A stretch of 64,000 bases of DNA, taken from NCBI RefSeq assembly GCF_000829375.1, contig NZ_AP014624.1, positions 2,170,001 to 2,234,000 of the forward strand, in the 5' to 3' direction. This DNA is from Chryseobacterium sp. StRB126 (GTDB lineage Bacteria; Bacteroidota; Bacteroidia; Flavobacteriales; Weeksellaceae). Within the stretch, counting starts at the first letter, position 1. Each line of letters begins with the position of its first letter. Both the position numbers and the translations under genes were made by a program. Below, in pieces: positions 18,689 to 27,308 of the stretch. Below the pieces are notes generated by a model. The model was not told the DNA's origin, did no database searches, and was given only the letters and a program-made list of their open reading frames with translations.

Positions 18689-19104
18689 AATTTTTTTGCA
18701 TTTTTAATTTGATTGGCAATATCTTCCGGAAGATGTTCTACAATGTCATTTGCGACCAGTTTTATCCAAAGTCTTGATAATAAGCCTGTAACACTCATGG
18801 TGATTGTAATCCTTAGTCCATTTTCAGTTTCTTCATAGATGTGTTCTCCATACATTTTGGCTAAAGGAAATGATGTTAAATCAGTAAATTTTTGAAAAGG
18901 AATTATTTCAATAAGTTTGATTTTTACTTTTGGACCTCCTTTTGGTTTCAGAATAAAAGATTCTCCTTCCTTAAACTCTCCTAAAAGGGTTGAATACTCA
19001 ACCGTTTCATCCCAATCTTTCCAACGATCAATCTCTGTTGTCAATTTCCAGATTTGCTCTCTTGTAACTTCTTTTGTAAGTACTGAATATGATTTTTTCC
19101 ACAT
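18685..19104 (-). CDS. SRPBCC family protein (polyketide cyclase/START-like)
   Basis: 139 aa with the START-like layout: N-terminal strand (MWKKSYSVLTKEV), a helix with IWKLTTEIDRWKDWDETVEY, a beta-sheet and a long C-terminal helix. Such proteins bind hydrophobic ligands; substrate unknown. The start at 19104 is preferred over an in-frame ATG at 19125, because the latter lies inside the -7 promoter element. First gene of the SRPBCC-EVE-MarR operon. Confidence 0.8.
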   Translation of the reverse strand: MWKKSYSVLTKEVTREQIWKLTTEIDRWKDWDETVEYSTLLGEFKEGESFILKPKGGPKVKIKLIEIIPFQKFTDLTSFPLAKMYGEHIYEETENGLRITITMSVTGLLSRLWIKLVANDIVEHLPEDIANQIKNAKKL

Positions 19105-19122
19105 AACTATATTTTGTAAGTG

Positions 19123-19153
19123 CAAATATAATAAGTGTACATATTAAATACAA
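19123..19153 (-). promoter_or_regulatory. Promoter of the SRPBCC-EVE-MarR operon
   Basis: On the minus strand TTG (19153-19151), 20-nt spacer, then TATATTTG (19130-19123), matching the Bacteroidota promoter. The expected start near 19117 leaves a leader of about 13 nt before the ATG at 19104. This decides the gene start. Confidence 0.7.
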
Positions 19154-19218
19154 ATAATACATGCTCATAATTTAAATAGTAAGTTGTAATACTTTGTTTA
19201 TTAGCATATTAAAATTGA

Positions 19219-19626
19219 TTATTCCTGTCTTATAAAATAAAGACAGGCAAAATTAAAAAATGCTAAGGGTATCCAGAATGGGGAAGCCAGTACTGTCGCA
19301 AAAATAAACATAGGAATTACTCCTTTTAACCCGGCAGTTATTATAGTGTCTGTTGGTAAACGGTTACCCATTGATGTGAAAATACAGGCGATTAATAAGG
19401 CAGTGAGGCTTAGAACTGCTGAAATTCCGGCCAATTTCCATGGTTCATATCTTTTAGGATTTATGCTTAATTTATAAAATATAATTCCATAAATTATGAA
19501 TACAAAAAGTGAAATAAGGATATTATAAAGGAAAGGTAAATCTGGGAAAATAACGATTAATACAATGTTACCAATCAGTAAGTTGATGAAAACGCAGAGT
19601 ATAAAAAGAAGTATATTTTGTTTCAT
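19219..19626 (-). CDS. Predicted four-helix integral membrane protein
   Basis: 135 aa from the ATG at 19626 (MKQNILLFILCVF). Four hydrophobic segments (about 4-22, 30-50, 65-85 and 105-130) indicate an inner-membrane protein. No domain recognised and no conserved charged residues in the helices. An upstream in-frame start at 19698 would add a polar leader and is less likely. It stands alone between two unrelated minus-strand units. Confidence 0.6.
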   Translation of the reverse strand: MKQNILLFILCVFINLLIGNIVLIVIFPDLPFLYNILISLFVFIIYGIIFYKLSINPKRYEPWKLAGISAVLSLTALLIACIFTSMGNRLPTDTIITAGLKGVIPMFIFATVLASPFWIPLAFFNFACLYFIRQE

Positions 19627-19804
19627 AATTGTGCTTTTGTGTTGTGATAAAATTACATTATTTTTTAATTCCGAAAACTGTCCCTGCAAAAAAAGCAAAC
19701 CTGTATATTCACAGATTTGCTTTTGAAGTTATTTTCTTAAAAAAATCTCTCACAGATAATGCTGATTGACCATATCTGTACGTGAATTTTTCTGTTCAGT
19801 AATT

Positions 19805-20809
19805 TTAATGTCTGTTATCACAATTAATACTAAGCTCTGTACTTTCTTTATCTAAAAATGTAATGGCTCTACATCCGAAAGAAGGGGAGATGAAATTAAA
19901 GACTACCGGTGCCTTTCCTTTAAAAAGTCTGCCGGTCCACTGAGCATAATAATTCGTTTCTTCATTGGGCATTTTTTCAAGCGGATTAAACTCCGCACCA
20001 TCCTCAATGGTAAATGTTTTCTCAAAGACTTTTTCATGATGATCGTTAATGACTACCAGTTTGCGTTCCTGAGGACCATATTCTTCAAGAAGATCCTGTA
20101 CATAATAGGTCAGGTTTTCATAGGTATATTGATAAGTGCCACCATATTTAAGCGTGGAACCGGAAAAATATTTTTTCTGAATATCGGCTCCTGCCTTTTC
20201 CCATTTAATCATCTTCATTTTATTTTCTACAAATGGACTTTTACTGCCAAAATAGGCAATTACATTCATGTATTTATCAAAAATATCATTGCCTTTCTGA
20301 GTGCCGATTTGAAATCCAACCATGTAGGATTCAGGATCAATTTCCTCCCCTTCACCCATATAAGGAGAAAGATAGGCCACTGCTTTTAATTTACTTACAG
20401 GGATTTTTTGCAGTTTATTCTTTTCGTAGTTGTAAAGATAAAGTGAATCATTTTCAGTAATGTGAATACCATCCAGCATTTTTTTTCTATACGTAGGATC
20501 CAGCTCAATATAAGCCATCTTTTCAAAAGGAACTTCCTTTTGTTTCTTTAGAAAGTCTGCCGGAATAGTATTTTTACCGTTGTAAATGTCCGATACGGAG
20601 ATAAAAGTATCCATAAGATCCTTCCGCTGCATGGTGGAAACATTGAAAATGTTGAAATTCTTAAAATCTATTTCCTCTTCTGTTGTAGCCGTTTTTACAG
20701 AATCTTTTACAATGGCTGGCTGATCCTGAATTGGTTTTTTGTCGTCCTTTTTACAACTGACAATCATCAGTTGCGAACATAAAAGCACTAAGGCTGTGTT
20801 AATCTTCAT
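19805..20809 (-). CDS. Lipoprotein of unknown function
   Basis: 334 aa with lipobox MIVSC (Cys about 19) in MKINTALVLLCSQLMIVSCK. The mature protein has a Lys/Asp/Thr-rich linker to about residue 45 and then a mixed alpha/beta domain with no family I recognise. The gene lies 28 nt downstream of the retropepsin-like gene on the same strand, so the two are probably co-transcribed. Function unknown. Confidence 0.65.
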   Translation of the reverse strand: MKINTALVLLCSQLMIVSCKKDDKKPIQDQPAIVKDSVKTATTEEEIDFKNFNIFNVSTMQRKDLMDTFISVSDIYNGKNTIPADFLKKQKEVPFEKMAYIELDPTYRKKMLDGIHITENDSLYLYNYEKNKLQKIPVSKLKAVAYLSPYMGEGEEIDPESYMVGFQIGTQKGNDIFDKYMNVIAYFGSKSPFVENKMKMIKWEKAGADIQKKYFSGSTLKYGGTYQYTYENLTYYVQDLLEEYGPQERKLVVINDHHEKVFEKTFTIEDGAEFNPLEKMPNEETNYYAQWTGRLFKGKAPVVFNFISPSFGCRAITFLDKESTELSINCDNRH

Positions 20810-20837
20810 TATTAAGAATGTTTTGAATATTTTGAGT

Positions 20838-21692
20838 TTAATTTATTTTATAGTAAGGCTCAGAATAATATTTACTGGGTTTAATATATGCCACTTTCCT
20901 GTCAGCATCAAAAATCCAGATAAATCTTCGCATCATGTCTGCGCCAAAATAGCTGACATTTTGATTCTTAAGATCTCCTGCAAAAAATCCTACAGGAGCC
21001 TCTCTGAAAACAAAATCACCAAGTTTGAAAGATGGAAGAATTCCCTGTTTAATAACCAGAAGCTTATTACTGGAATTTTTCAGCGTTTTTTCTCCAATAA
21101 TCTTTAGCTTTTTGTTGAGATCATATTTTTCAGCAAAATCATTACTATACAATATGCCTCCTGAGTAACCGGATTGAAGTACAAAATAAGTTGCCTGCTG
21201 CCTATCTCCATCTATAATATTATCCCCGGAAATATGAAAACCTCCGTTCTCAAAAGTGGTTTTAATAGGCTGAAACCCTTTCAGATCAGGTTTTTGATTA
21301 TAAATCACAAACTGATTGCTGTCATAATCAATTTTAAAGATCTTCCCCTCAAAAAGTCCTGTTCCAATTTTTCCGTCAGCTTCCAAACCAGCCAGCTGAT
21401 TATCTGTAAATGTGACATCTCTCCAGCTCATGCTGCCAATATCTACTCTATTATGTTCACTTATTTCCTCTTTATTAAAAATAATGTGATCTGCTTTCCG
21501 CTGCCGTTCCGGAGAGATGGCCCCATCTTTCATCGCAATTTGAAACATTAAATCCAAAGAATCCTTTTTGTTGACAAGAGTTTGTACAATAATAGTATTG
21601 TATTTTGTAACCCTGAAAGGAATGGTTTGCTGAGCTTTTATGCCGAAAAATCCGACGGAAAAAAGAAGGAAAAAACCTGTTTTTTTGAGCAT
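20838..21692 (-). CDS. Secreted retropepsin-like protein with degenerate catalytic motif
   Basis: 284 aa with a signal peptide (MLKKTGFFLLFSVGFFGIKAQ). The arrangement of two beta-domains (IPFRVTKYNTIIVQTLVNKK... and a second half with VLQSGYSGGILYSNDF) parallels the retropepsin-like protein at 38309-39157, which keeps DTG and DSG motifs. Here the first motif position reads IAMKDGAI and the second LQSGYSGG, so neither has the Asp-Thr/Ser-Gly triad. If the fold assignment is right, it is non-catalytic or uses another chemistry. First gene of a two-gene unit with the downstream lipoprotein. Confidence 0.6.
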   Translation of the reverse strand: MLKKTGFFLLFSVGFFGIKAQQTIPFRVTKYNTIIVQTLVNKKDSLDLMFQIAMKDGAISPERQRKADHIIFNKEEISEHNRVDIGSMSWRDVTFTDNQLAGLEADGKIGTGLFEGKIFKIDYDSNQFVIYNQKPDLKGFQPIKTTFENGGFHISGDNIIDGDRQQATYFVLQSGYSGGILYSNDFAEKYDLNKKLKIIGEKTLKNSSNKLLVIKQGILPSFKLGDFVFREAPVGFFAGDLKNQNVSYFGADMMRRFIWIFDADRKVAYIKPSKYYSEPYYKIN

Positions 21693-21730
21693 TATTCGTG
21701 ATTGGTATTTAAACCCTTAAATTTACCCAT

Positions 21731-21738
21731 TATCTTTG
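21731..21738 (+). promoter_or_regulatory. Candidate -7 element of the Crp-type gene
   Basis: TATCTTTG matches TAnnTTTG exactly and lies 22 nt before the ATG at 21761. No TTG at -33 with usual spacing was found, so an activator or weaker upstream element may be involved. Confidence 0.5.
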
Positions 21739-21760
21739 GAACACCAAATAATAAAAGGAT

Positions 21761-22279
21761 ATGATTGAAAAGGTACTTCAAAGCGGAATTCATTGGGAAC
21801 ATAAAGAATTTAAAAGGAATGAATTTCTGAAGACTTCAGGAAGTACCGATACTCATATTTATTTTATTGAAAAAGGAAGTGTGAGGATCTTTATGACAGA
21901 TGAAAATGAAGAAAGGATTATCCGTTTTGGATATACCGGAAATATTATTGTCTCTCTGGATTCTTTCCTTTCCGGGAAACCCTCGGAACTTTATATTCAA
22001 GCTATCAAGAAAACAGCGGTTAAAGTAGCCTCAAAAAAAGATTTCTATAAATTTATTCAATCCGATGAAGAGCATATGAAATTTTGGATAAATGTTCTGG
22101 AAGACCTTGTATTGCAACAATTGGAAAGAGAAAAAGATTTACTGATTAGTGCTCCGGGTGAGCGTTTTGAAAGAGTTTTAAAGCGAAGTCCGAAGCTGTT
22201 TCAGGAAGTTCCTAATAAATATATAGCCAATTATCTAAGAATGTCTCCGGAAACCTTATCAAGGCTTAAAAAATCTTGA
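21761..22279 (+). CDS. Crp/Fnr family transcriptional regulator
   Basis: 172 aa: a cyclic-nucleotide-binding-like beta-roll (about 15-110; IYFIEKGSVRIFMTDENEER, GNIIVSLDSFLSG), a dimerisation helix, and a short C-terminal helix-turn-helix (VPNKYIANYLRMSPETLSRL) that ends the protein, as is common in Bacteroidota members. The phosphate-binding Arg of true cAMP receptors is not evident, so the ligand is unknown. It heads a plus-strand run with DinB, Ogt, PEP mutase-like and Ada genes and could regulate them. Confidence 0.85.
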   Translation: MIEKVLQSGIHWEHKEFKRNEFLKTSGSTDTHIYFIEKGSVRIFMTDENEERIIRFGYTGNIIVSLDSFLSGKPSELYIQAIKKTAVKVASKKDFYKFIQSDEEHMKFWINVLEDLVLQQLEREKDLLISAPGERFERVLKRSPKLFQEVPNKYIANYLRMSPETLSRLKKS

Positions 22280-22331
22280 GCTCAATCAAGATTTAAGAAT
22301 AAAGCAATTCGGAAATTTGCAAAAAACAGTA

Positions 22332-22880
22332 ATGAAAATCTCAACCGAAGCATTATTAGACGAATTAAAAAGCAGAACAGGACAACATTTGCAATATGCT
22401 GAAACTCTTTTGCTGAAACCGGAAAATGAACTGAATTTCAGAATAACTTCTGATAGCTGGAGCACTTTGGAATGTCTGGAACATCTCAACCGTTACGGAG
22501 ATTTTTATATCCCCGAAATCTCACGCAGAATTTCTTCTTCTAAAACAACCCCAAAATCTGATTTTAAGCCGGGAATTCTAGGGAATTATTTTGCTAAAAG
22601 TATGCTTCCCAAAGAAAAGCTGAACAAGATGAAGACCCTTAAAATCATGAATCCGATTCATAGCGAGTTGAATAAAGAGGTTGTGACTGAATTTATAAAA
22701 CAGCAGCAGCAATTACTGGATCTATTGGAAAAGGCAAGCCATATTAATCTGGAGAAAACAAAAACAGCTATTAGTATCTCAAAATTAATAACTTTAAAAC
22801 TGGGGGATACTTTAAGGTTTGTAATCTATCATAATGCAAGGCATATGGCTCAGGCAGAAAGAGTTTTAAAGAATATATAA
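22332..22880 (+). CDS. DinB-family protein
   Basis: 182 aa from the ATG at 22332 (MKISTEALLDELKS). The DinB/YfiT four-helix pattern is visible: an N-terminal helix, SDSWSTLECLEHLNRYGDFY with a metal-ligand-like His, and a C-terminal FVIYHNARHMAQAERV helix with paired His residues. DinB-like proteins bind metal and often act as thiol transferases. Located 52 nt after a Crp-type gene and 44 nt before an alkyltransferase gene. Confidence 0.8.
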   Translation: MKISTEALLDELKSRTGQHLQYAETLLLKPENELNFRITSDSWSTLECLEHLNRYGDFYIPEISRRISSSKTTPKSDFKPGILGNYFAKSMLPKEKLNKMKTLKIMNPIHSELNKEVVTEFIKQQQQLLDLLEKASHINLEKTKTAISISKLITLKLGDTLRFVIYHNARHMAQAERVLKNI

Positions 22881-22924
22881 AAAAGAGAGGGTATGAATTC
22901 CGGAAAAATAGTAATTTTAAACTA

Positions 22925-23437
22925 ATGGAAATCATACACCAAAAAACAATACAGACTCCATTGGGAGAAATGATAGCCTGTGCAACAGACCAGGGAATTT
23001 GCCTGTTGGAATTTACAGACAGAAAGAATATTGAGAAGCAGCTCAAAGTTTTAGCAAAGCAACTGAAAGCTGAAATTGTAGAAAAGGAACACCCCCATTT
23101 TCAACAGCTGGAACAGGAGTTAAAAGAATATTTTGAGGGCAACAGATCTAAGTTTGAAGTTCCTTTATTTACCATAGGTACAGAATTTCAGGAAAAAGTA
23201 TGGCAGTTGCTTCGTGAAATACCAATGGGAGAGATCAGAACCTACAAGCAGCAATCAGAATTTCTTGGGAATCCAAAGGCAATACGTGCTGTAGGAACAG
23301 CCAATGGAATCAATAAGATCGCTATTTTAATTCCATGTCATCGTGTTATTGGCTCCAATGGGGAATTGGTAGGTTATGCAGGTGGAATCTGGAGAAAACA
23401 AAAGCTCTTGGAGCTGGAAAAAGCCATTTTATTTTAA
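22925..23437 (+). CDS. ogt: Methylated-DNA--[protein]-cysteine S-methyltransferase
   Basis: 170-aa stand-alone O6-alkylguanine repair protein. The acceptor motif PCHRVIGSNG (Cys about 138) and the DNA-binding helix with the arginine finger (NPKAIRAVGTANGINKIAIL) are intact. It removes O6-methyl groups from guanine by irreversible transfer to itself. Sequence and order of motifs are very close to the C-terminal domain of the Ada protein encoded 1 kb downstream, including an identical GIWRKQKLLELEKAILF ending, which indicates a local duplication. Confidence 0.95.
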   Translation: MEIIHQKTIQTPLGEMIACATDQGICLLEFTDRKNIEKQLKVLAKQLKAEIVEKEHPHFQQLEQELKEYFEGNRSKFEVPLFTIGTEFQEKVWQLLREIPMGEIRTYKQQSEFLGNPKAIRAVGTANGINKIAILIPCHRVIGSNGELVGYAGGIWRKQKLLELEKAILF

Positions 23438-23567
23438 GTTGATTGAAGTTTGAAGATGGACGCAAAAGGTACTGTAAGCCATTTATTGAATGGTGCCTAT
23501 TGTGAAATCGGGTCAAAGGATTAGAAATATCATTTAGATCGACTTTAATTATTGATTTCCTTTCAAT

Positions 23568-23601
23568 AACTTCCAGCTTCCTGCCTCCAACTTCCTTACT
23601 C
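23568..23601. repeat. CTTCCAGC-type pyrimidine repeat
   Basis: AACTTCCAGCTTCC and TGCCTCCAACTTCC in tandem; related to the pyrimidine arm at 977-1014. A fragment of the same dispersed family. The rest of the 234-nt gap before the PEP mutase-like gene holds only its promoter. Confidence 0.4.
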
Positions 23602-23625
23602 AAAAAATGCTTGTTCATTTTTCGG

Positions 23626-23657
23626 TTGCAGCTACCTGAACATTCTTCCTACTTTTG
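23626..23657 (+). promoter_or_regulatory. Promoter of the PEP mutase-like/ada unit
   Basis: TTG at 23626-23628, 21-nt spacer, TACTTTTG at 23650-23657, fitting the flavobacterial promoter. Predicted start near 23663, about 9 nt before the ATG at 23672. Confidence 0.6.
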
Positions 23658-23671
23658 AATAAAAAAAGATA

Positions 23672-24436
23672 ATGATCGGTTTCAAAAGTTTACATCAGGA
23701 AGAACAGCCTTTATTATTAGGCAATGTGTGGAACGTACAGAGTGCAAGAATATTAGAAAAGGCTGGTTATAAAGCTCTGGCAACTTCCAGCTCAGCCGTA
23801 GCCATGAGTTTAGGATACGAAGACGGAGAGCAGATGAGCTTTGATGAGTATTTTTATATCATCAAAAGAATAAAAGCATCCGTTTCCATCCCTTTATCTG
23901 TAGATTTGGAAGGTGGGTACGGAAGTACTGCTGAGATAATTGTTTCAAATATTATAAAACTGTTGGAAATAGGAGTAGTAGGAATAAATCTGGAAGATAC
24001 CCATATTGTTGATGGAGAAAGACAGCTGTTAAGCAGAGAGGTTTTTTTTGAAAAACTAAGCCATATTCTGACTATGCTGAAAGAGAGAAGGAGCAAAATC
24101 TTTATCAATGTAAGAACCGATCCTTTTTTATTAGGAATAGAAAATGCATTGGAAGAAACAGTAAAGAGAATTGAACTGATTGAAAAACTGAATGTAGATG
24201 GAGTATTTGTTCCGGGAATGACCCGTGTTGAGGATATTAAAATAGTTGTAAATGCTACATCTCTTCCCCTTAATGTGATGGGCTTACCTGATCTCCCCGG
24301 TTTTGAAATCTTAAAAACATTAGGAGTAAAAAGAATTACTTCAGGAGCCTTTTTCAACAGGCATATCTATCGCGAGCTCGAAAGAATCAGCGATACAGTT
24401 ACAAATAACAAAAGCTTTGCCCCACTTTTCATCTGA
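23672..24436 (+). CDS. Isocitrate lyase/PEP mutase family enzyme
   Basis: 254 aa with the PEP mutase/isocitrate lyase TIM-barrel pattern: GNVWNVQSARILEKAGYKAL, SVDLEGGYG (metal-site Asp/Glu region), GVVGINLEDT, and FINVRTDPFL. Family members cleave or rearrange C-C or P-C bonds in 2-oxo or methyl-citrate-type acids; many such single-domain proteins act as oxaloacetate or carboxy-PEP hydrolases. It lies between ogt and ada and ends 2 nt before ada, so it is translated from the same message. Its substrate and its link to alkylation repair are not known. Confidence 0.85.
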   Translation: MIGFKSLHQEEQPLLLGNVWNVQSARILEKAGYKALATSSSAVAMSLGYEDGEQMSFDEYFYIIKRIKASVSIPLSVDLEGGYGSTAEIIVSNIIKLLEIGVVGINLEDTHIVDGERQLLSREVFFEKLSHILTMLKERRSKIFINVRTDPFLLGIENALEETVKRIELIEKLNVDGVFVPGMTRVEDIKIVVNATSLPLNVMGLPDLPGFEILKTLGVKRITSGAFFNRHIYRELERISDTVTNNKSFAPLFI

Positions 24437-24438
24437 TT

Positions 24439-25482
24439 ATGGAACTTACAGAACAAATTATGTATGATGCTTCCTTTCGTAAGGATTCTTCGTTTGAAGG
24501 AATTTTCTGGATGGGAGTTAAAACAACCGGAATATTCTGTCGGCCAACCTGTACTGCTCGTAAACCCAAATTTGAAAACGTAGAATTTTTTTCCAATACA
24601 AAAGAGGCGATGTTGAAAGGGTATCGCCCATGTAAAGTTTGCAAACCTCTGGAAACTATGAATGTGACGCCTTTGTATATCAAGGAATTGCTGAAAGAGA
24701 TTTCTGATAATCCTACTTTAAAACTTAAAGATTATGATTTGGTGAAAAGAGGTCTGGAGCCGGCAACCATACGCAGATGGTTTCTGAAACATCATGGAGT
24801 AACATTTCATGCCTTTCAGAGAATGTATAAACTGAATACAGCATTTAAAAAACTTCAGCAAGGAGAACTTGTTACAGAGGTAGCTTTTGATTCAGGGTAT
24901 GAAAGTTTGAGCGGCTTTAATGAAAGCTTTAAAAATATTTTCGGAGTATCGCCAGGCAAGAACAAGACAGAAAAGATTATTGATCTGAAAAGAATTGAAA
25001 CCATGCTGGGAACCATGGTTGCCTGTGCTGATGAGCATGGAATATGTCTTCTGGAGTTTGCTGACAGAAAAGCACTTCCTACAGAGCTGAAGAATATTTC
25101 AAAATCCTTTAATGCTAATATTGTGCAGGGAGAAAATCCTCATTTTACAAAGCTGGAAAAGGAACTCTCTGAATATTTTGAAGGAAAAAGAACTGAATTT
25201 ACAGTTCCTCTTTCTCTGGTAGGAACTGCTTTTCAAAAAGAAGTTTGGGAAATTCTACGGCAAATTCCTTACGGTGGAACCAAAAGTTATCGGGAGCAGG
25301 CTGATATTCTTGGAAATCCTAAATCAATTCGGGCCGTAGCCAATGCCAACGGATTAAATAAAATATCCATTCTGATTCCCTGTCATAGAGTTATTGGAAG
25401 CAATGGGCAGCTAACAGGCTATGGTGGCGGAATCTGGAGAAAACAAAAATTATTGGAGTTAGAGAAAGCTATTTTATTTTGA
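24439..25482 (+). CDS. ada: Bifunctional Ada: alkylation-response regulator and O6-methylguanine methyltransferase
   Basis: 347 aa, three parts in order: an Ada zinc domain with Cys34, Cys38, Cys65 and Cys68 (same spacing as E. coli Ada 38/42/69/72), in which one Cys accepts methyl groups from phosphotriesters; an AraC-type helix-turn-helix (about 75-170); and a C-terminal alkyltransferase domain with acceptor motif PCHRVIGSNG (Cys about 315). Once methylated, Ada activates its own and other repair genes. It directly follows the PEP mutase-like gene. The neighbouring ogt is a close paralogue of its last domain. Confidence 0.95.
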   Translation: MELTEQIMYDASFRKDSSFEGIFWMGVKTTGIFCRPTCTARKPKFENVEFFSNTKEAMLKGYRPCKVCKPLETMNVTPLYIKELLKEISDNPTLKLKDYDLVKRGLEPATIRRWFLKHHGVTFHAFQRMYKLNTAFKKLQQGELVTEVAFDSGYESLSGFNESFKNIFGVSPGKNKTEKIIDLKRIETMLGTMVACADEHGICLLEFADRKALPTELKNISKSFNANIVQGENPHFTKLEKELSEYFEGKRTEFTVPLSLVGTAFQKEVWEILRQIPYGGTKSYREQADILGNPKSIRAVANANGLNKISILIPCHRVIGSNGQLTGYGGGIWRKQKLLELEKAILF

Positions 25483-25511
25483 TTTTCGTAATTTTAAACA
25501 AAAATTTACAC

Positions 25512-26114
25512 GTGAAAAAGTTATTAGCAGCAGTTTGTATTTCAGTTTCAGTGTTCACTTTCGCACAGGATTATTCTGTGCCAGCGGCAAGTCCGCGTCA
25601 GAAAGTAGAACAGCAGTTTTCTATGTCTAAAATTTCTGTCGACTACGGAAGACCAGGAGTAAAAGGGCGTAAGATTTTTGGAGAACTGGTTCCTTATGGC
25701 CAGATTTGGAGAGCAGGAGCTAACTCATCTACAAAAATTACATTTGGACAGACCGTTAATTTTGGTGGGAAAAATGTTCCGGCAGGTACTTACGGATTAT
25801 TCATTGTTCCTACTGAAAAAGAATGGAAAGTAATTCTGAACAAAGATTTCCAACAGTGGGGAGCATATACTTACGACCCAAAACAGGATGTAGTAGATGT
25901 TACAGTGCCGGTAAATAAACTGGCAGACAAACAGGAATGGTTTGAAATTACCCTGAACCCAACAGATGAAAACTCAGGAAATCTTGTGATTAAATGGGAT
26001 ATGAATCAGGCTGAAATTCCGTTGAAACCGGCAAAATTAGATACAGTAATCAAGATTTCTGATAAGTTGAAAGAAATCCAGAGAATAGAATCAGATTCTA
26101 ACAAAAAAGGCTAA
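25512..26114 (+). CDS. Exported DUF2911-domain protein
   Basis: 200 aa from a GTG at 25512, giving signal peptide VKKLLAAVCISVSVFTFAQ. The DUF2911 core is clear: ASPRQKVEQQFSMSKISVDY, GRPGVKGRKIFG, WRAGANSSTKITF, and PAGTYGLFIVPTEKEWKVI. The domain is frequent in Bacteroidota secreted proteins; function unknown. It starts 29 nt after ada and is followed at 2 nt by a GNAT gene. Confidence 0.85.
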   Translation: MKKLLAAVCISVSVFTFAQDYSVPAASPRQKVEQQFSMSKISVDYGRPGVKGRKIFGELVPYGQIWRAGANSSTKITFGQTVNFGGKNVPAGTYGLFIVPTEKEWKVILNKDFQQWGAYTYDPKQDVVDVTVPVNKLADKQEWFEITLNPTDENSGNLVIKWDMNQAEIPLKPAKLDTVIKISDKLKEIQRIESDSNKKG

Positions 26115-26116
26115 GC

Positions 26117-26644
26117 ATGAATTTTTCTATTCAGCCTGTTTTAGAGAATGAAGAATTTCAATTAATCCCCTTACAGCAAGGGGATTTTGAATCTTTATAT
26201 GAAGTAGCATCAGATCCTAAAGTATGGGAACAGCATCCTAATAAAGACCGTTATCAAAGAGAAGTCTTTGAAAATTTCTTTTTGGGAGCTATGGAAAGCA
26301 AAGGGGCCTTTAAAATTATTGAGAAAGCAACCGGAGACGTACTGGGAAGCAGCCGTTATTATAATTTTGATGAAAATGACAGTCATATTTTCATCGGCTA
26401 TACTTTTTATGGAACAAAATCTTGGGGGAAAGGAATCAATCCCAAGGTTAAGAAACTGATGTTGGAGTATATCTTCCAATATGTAGCTAAAGTTCATTTT
26501 CACATCGGAAAAGAGAATTTCCGTTCACAGAAAGCATTGGAAAAGCTTGGTGGGATCAAAATTGCGGAAGAAGAAGTTGCTTATTTTGCAGAACCTACAA
26601 GAACCAATTTTGTATACGAAATCAAAAAAGAAGATTGGGTATGA
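26117..26644 (+). CDS. GNAT-family N-acetyltransferase
   Basis: 175 aa with the RimJ/RimL-like GNAT pattern: an N-terminal LIPLQQGDFESLYEVASDP region, the acceptor sheet (IGYTFYGTKSWGKGINPKVK, the acetyl-CoA P-loop region) and a C-terminal NFRSQKALEKLGG that is typical of this subgroup. Probably acetylates a small amine or protein N-terminus. It starts 2 nt after the DUF2911 gene and its stop overlaps the cupin ATG (ATGA). Confidence 0.85.
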   Translation: MNFSIQPVLENEEFQLIPLQQGDFESLYEVASDPKVWEQHPNKDRYQREVFENFFLGAMESKGAFKIIEKATGDVLGSSRYYNFDENDSHIFIGYTFYGTKSWGKGINPKVKKLMLEYIFQYVAKVHFHIGKENFRSQKALEKLGGIKIAEEEVAYFAEPTRTNFVYEIKKEDWV

Positions 26645-27012
26645 AAAAGTATAAAATACAGCAGTCTCCCTTTGTAGTTCCTACTACAGACGGAAAACTG
26701 ATTGAAGAACATTGGGGAAACTCTACAGGAAATTCTAATGTTTCCATTGCCCATATGGTAGCTCCTCCGGATTGGAGTGAGCCTCATCAGACTCCTGAAT
26801 TTGATGAATTTACTTACATCATTTCAGGGAAAAAACAGTTTGAAATTGACGGAGAAATTGTAGTGTTGGAAAAAGGGAGCAGTATCCTTATTGAAAAAGG
26901 AGCGAGAATTCGTTACAGCAATCCTTTTTCAGAACCTTGCGAGTATCTTGCAATCTGCCTGCCTGCATTTTCAATGGAGCTGGTGAACAGGGAAGTGGAA
27001 GGAGTAGATTAA
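26641..27012 (+). CDS. Cupin-domain protein
   Basis: 123 aa; start at 26641 in an ATGA overlap with the GNAT stop. The cupin motifs are partly kept: SEPHQTPEFDEFTYIISGK (metal-ligand His/Glu region) and ILIEKGARIRYSNPF. Small single cupins of this kind include ethanolamine-utilisation-like and pirin-like proteins; the substrate cannot be assigned. Last gene of a DUF2911-GNAT-cupin set. Confidence 0.8.
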   Translation: MKKYKIQQSPFVVPTTDGKLIEEHWGNSTGNSNVSIAHMVAPPDWSEPHQTPEFDEFTYIISGKKQFEIDGEIVVLEKGSSILIEKGARIRYSNPFSEPCEYLAICLPAFSMELVNREVEGVD

Positions 27013-27020
27013 AAGTATTT

Positions 27021-27120
27021 ATGGTGACAAAGATCTGTCCCGAATGTAAGGGGGAATTCTTTTACATGGTGCTCTCACTGTAATACAATACAAAAAATAG
27101 AAAAGCTGTCTCAAAACTGA
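27021..27120 (+). pseudogene. Possible broken mini zinc-ribbon gene
   Basis: From ATG 27021 the frame encodes MVTKICPECKG and stops early, but removing one G from the G5 run near 27050 joins it to a frame encoding NSFTWCSHCNTIQK and ending at TGA 27118. The joined product of about 33 residues would have two CxxC pairs. It overlaps the terminator at 27101, so this may be chance; listed with low confidence. Confidence 0.25.
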
Positions 27121-27132
27121 GATGGCTTTTTT
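27101..27132 (+). terminator. Terminator of the DUF2911-GNAT-cupin operon
   Basis: AAAAGCTGTCTCA and TGAGATGGCTTTT pair (two wobble pairs) around AAAC, followed by TTTTTTG. The stem sequence resembles the ends of the insertion sequence at 35391-36959. Confidence 0.7.
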
Positions 27133-27308
27133 GTTTTAAAACCTGATTAGAATATTTTAATTAAAACCGCTTTAAAAAAATATTTTAGCTATCAGTAAGT
27201 TATCATTTTAATGAAGATGTTATCGCCTGTTGATGCCGGTTGTCATTAATTATTTTGTAAGTTCGCGCGCCGAAAAAAGTCGGCCTATTTAACTTTTTAA
27301 TAAAATAT

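Noticed and set aside
19105..19125. Earlier ATG for the SRPBCC protein
   Set aside because: Lies in the -7 promoter element; the next ATG fits family length.
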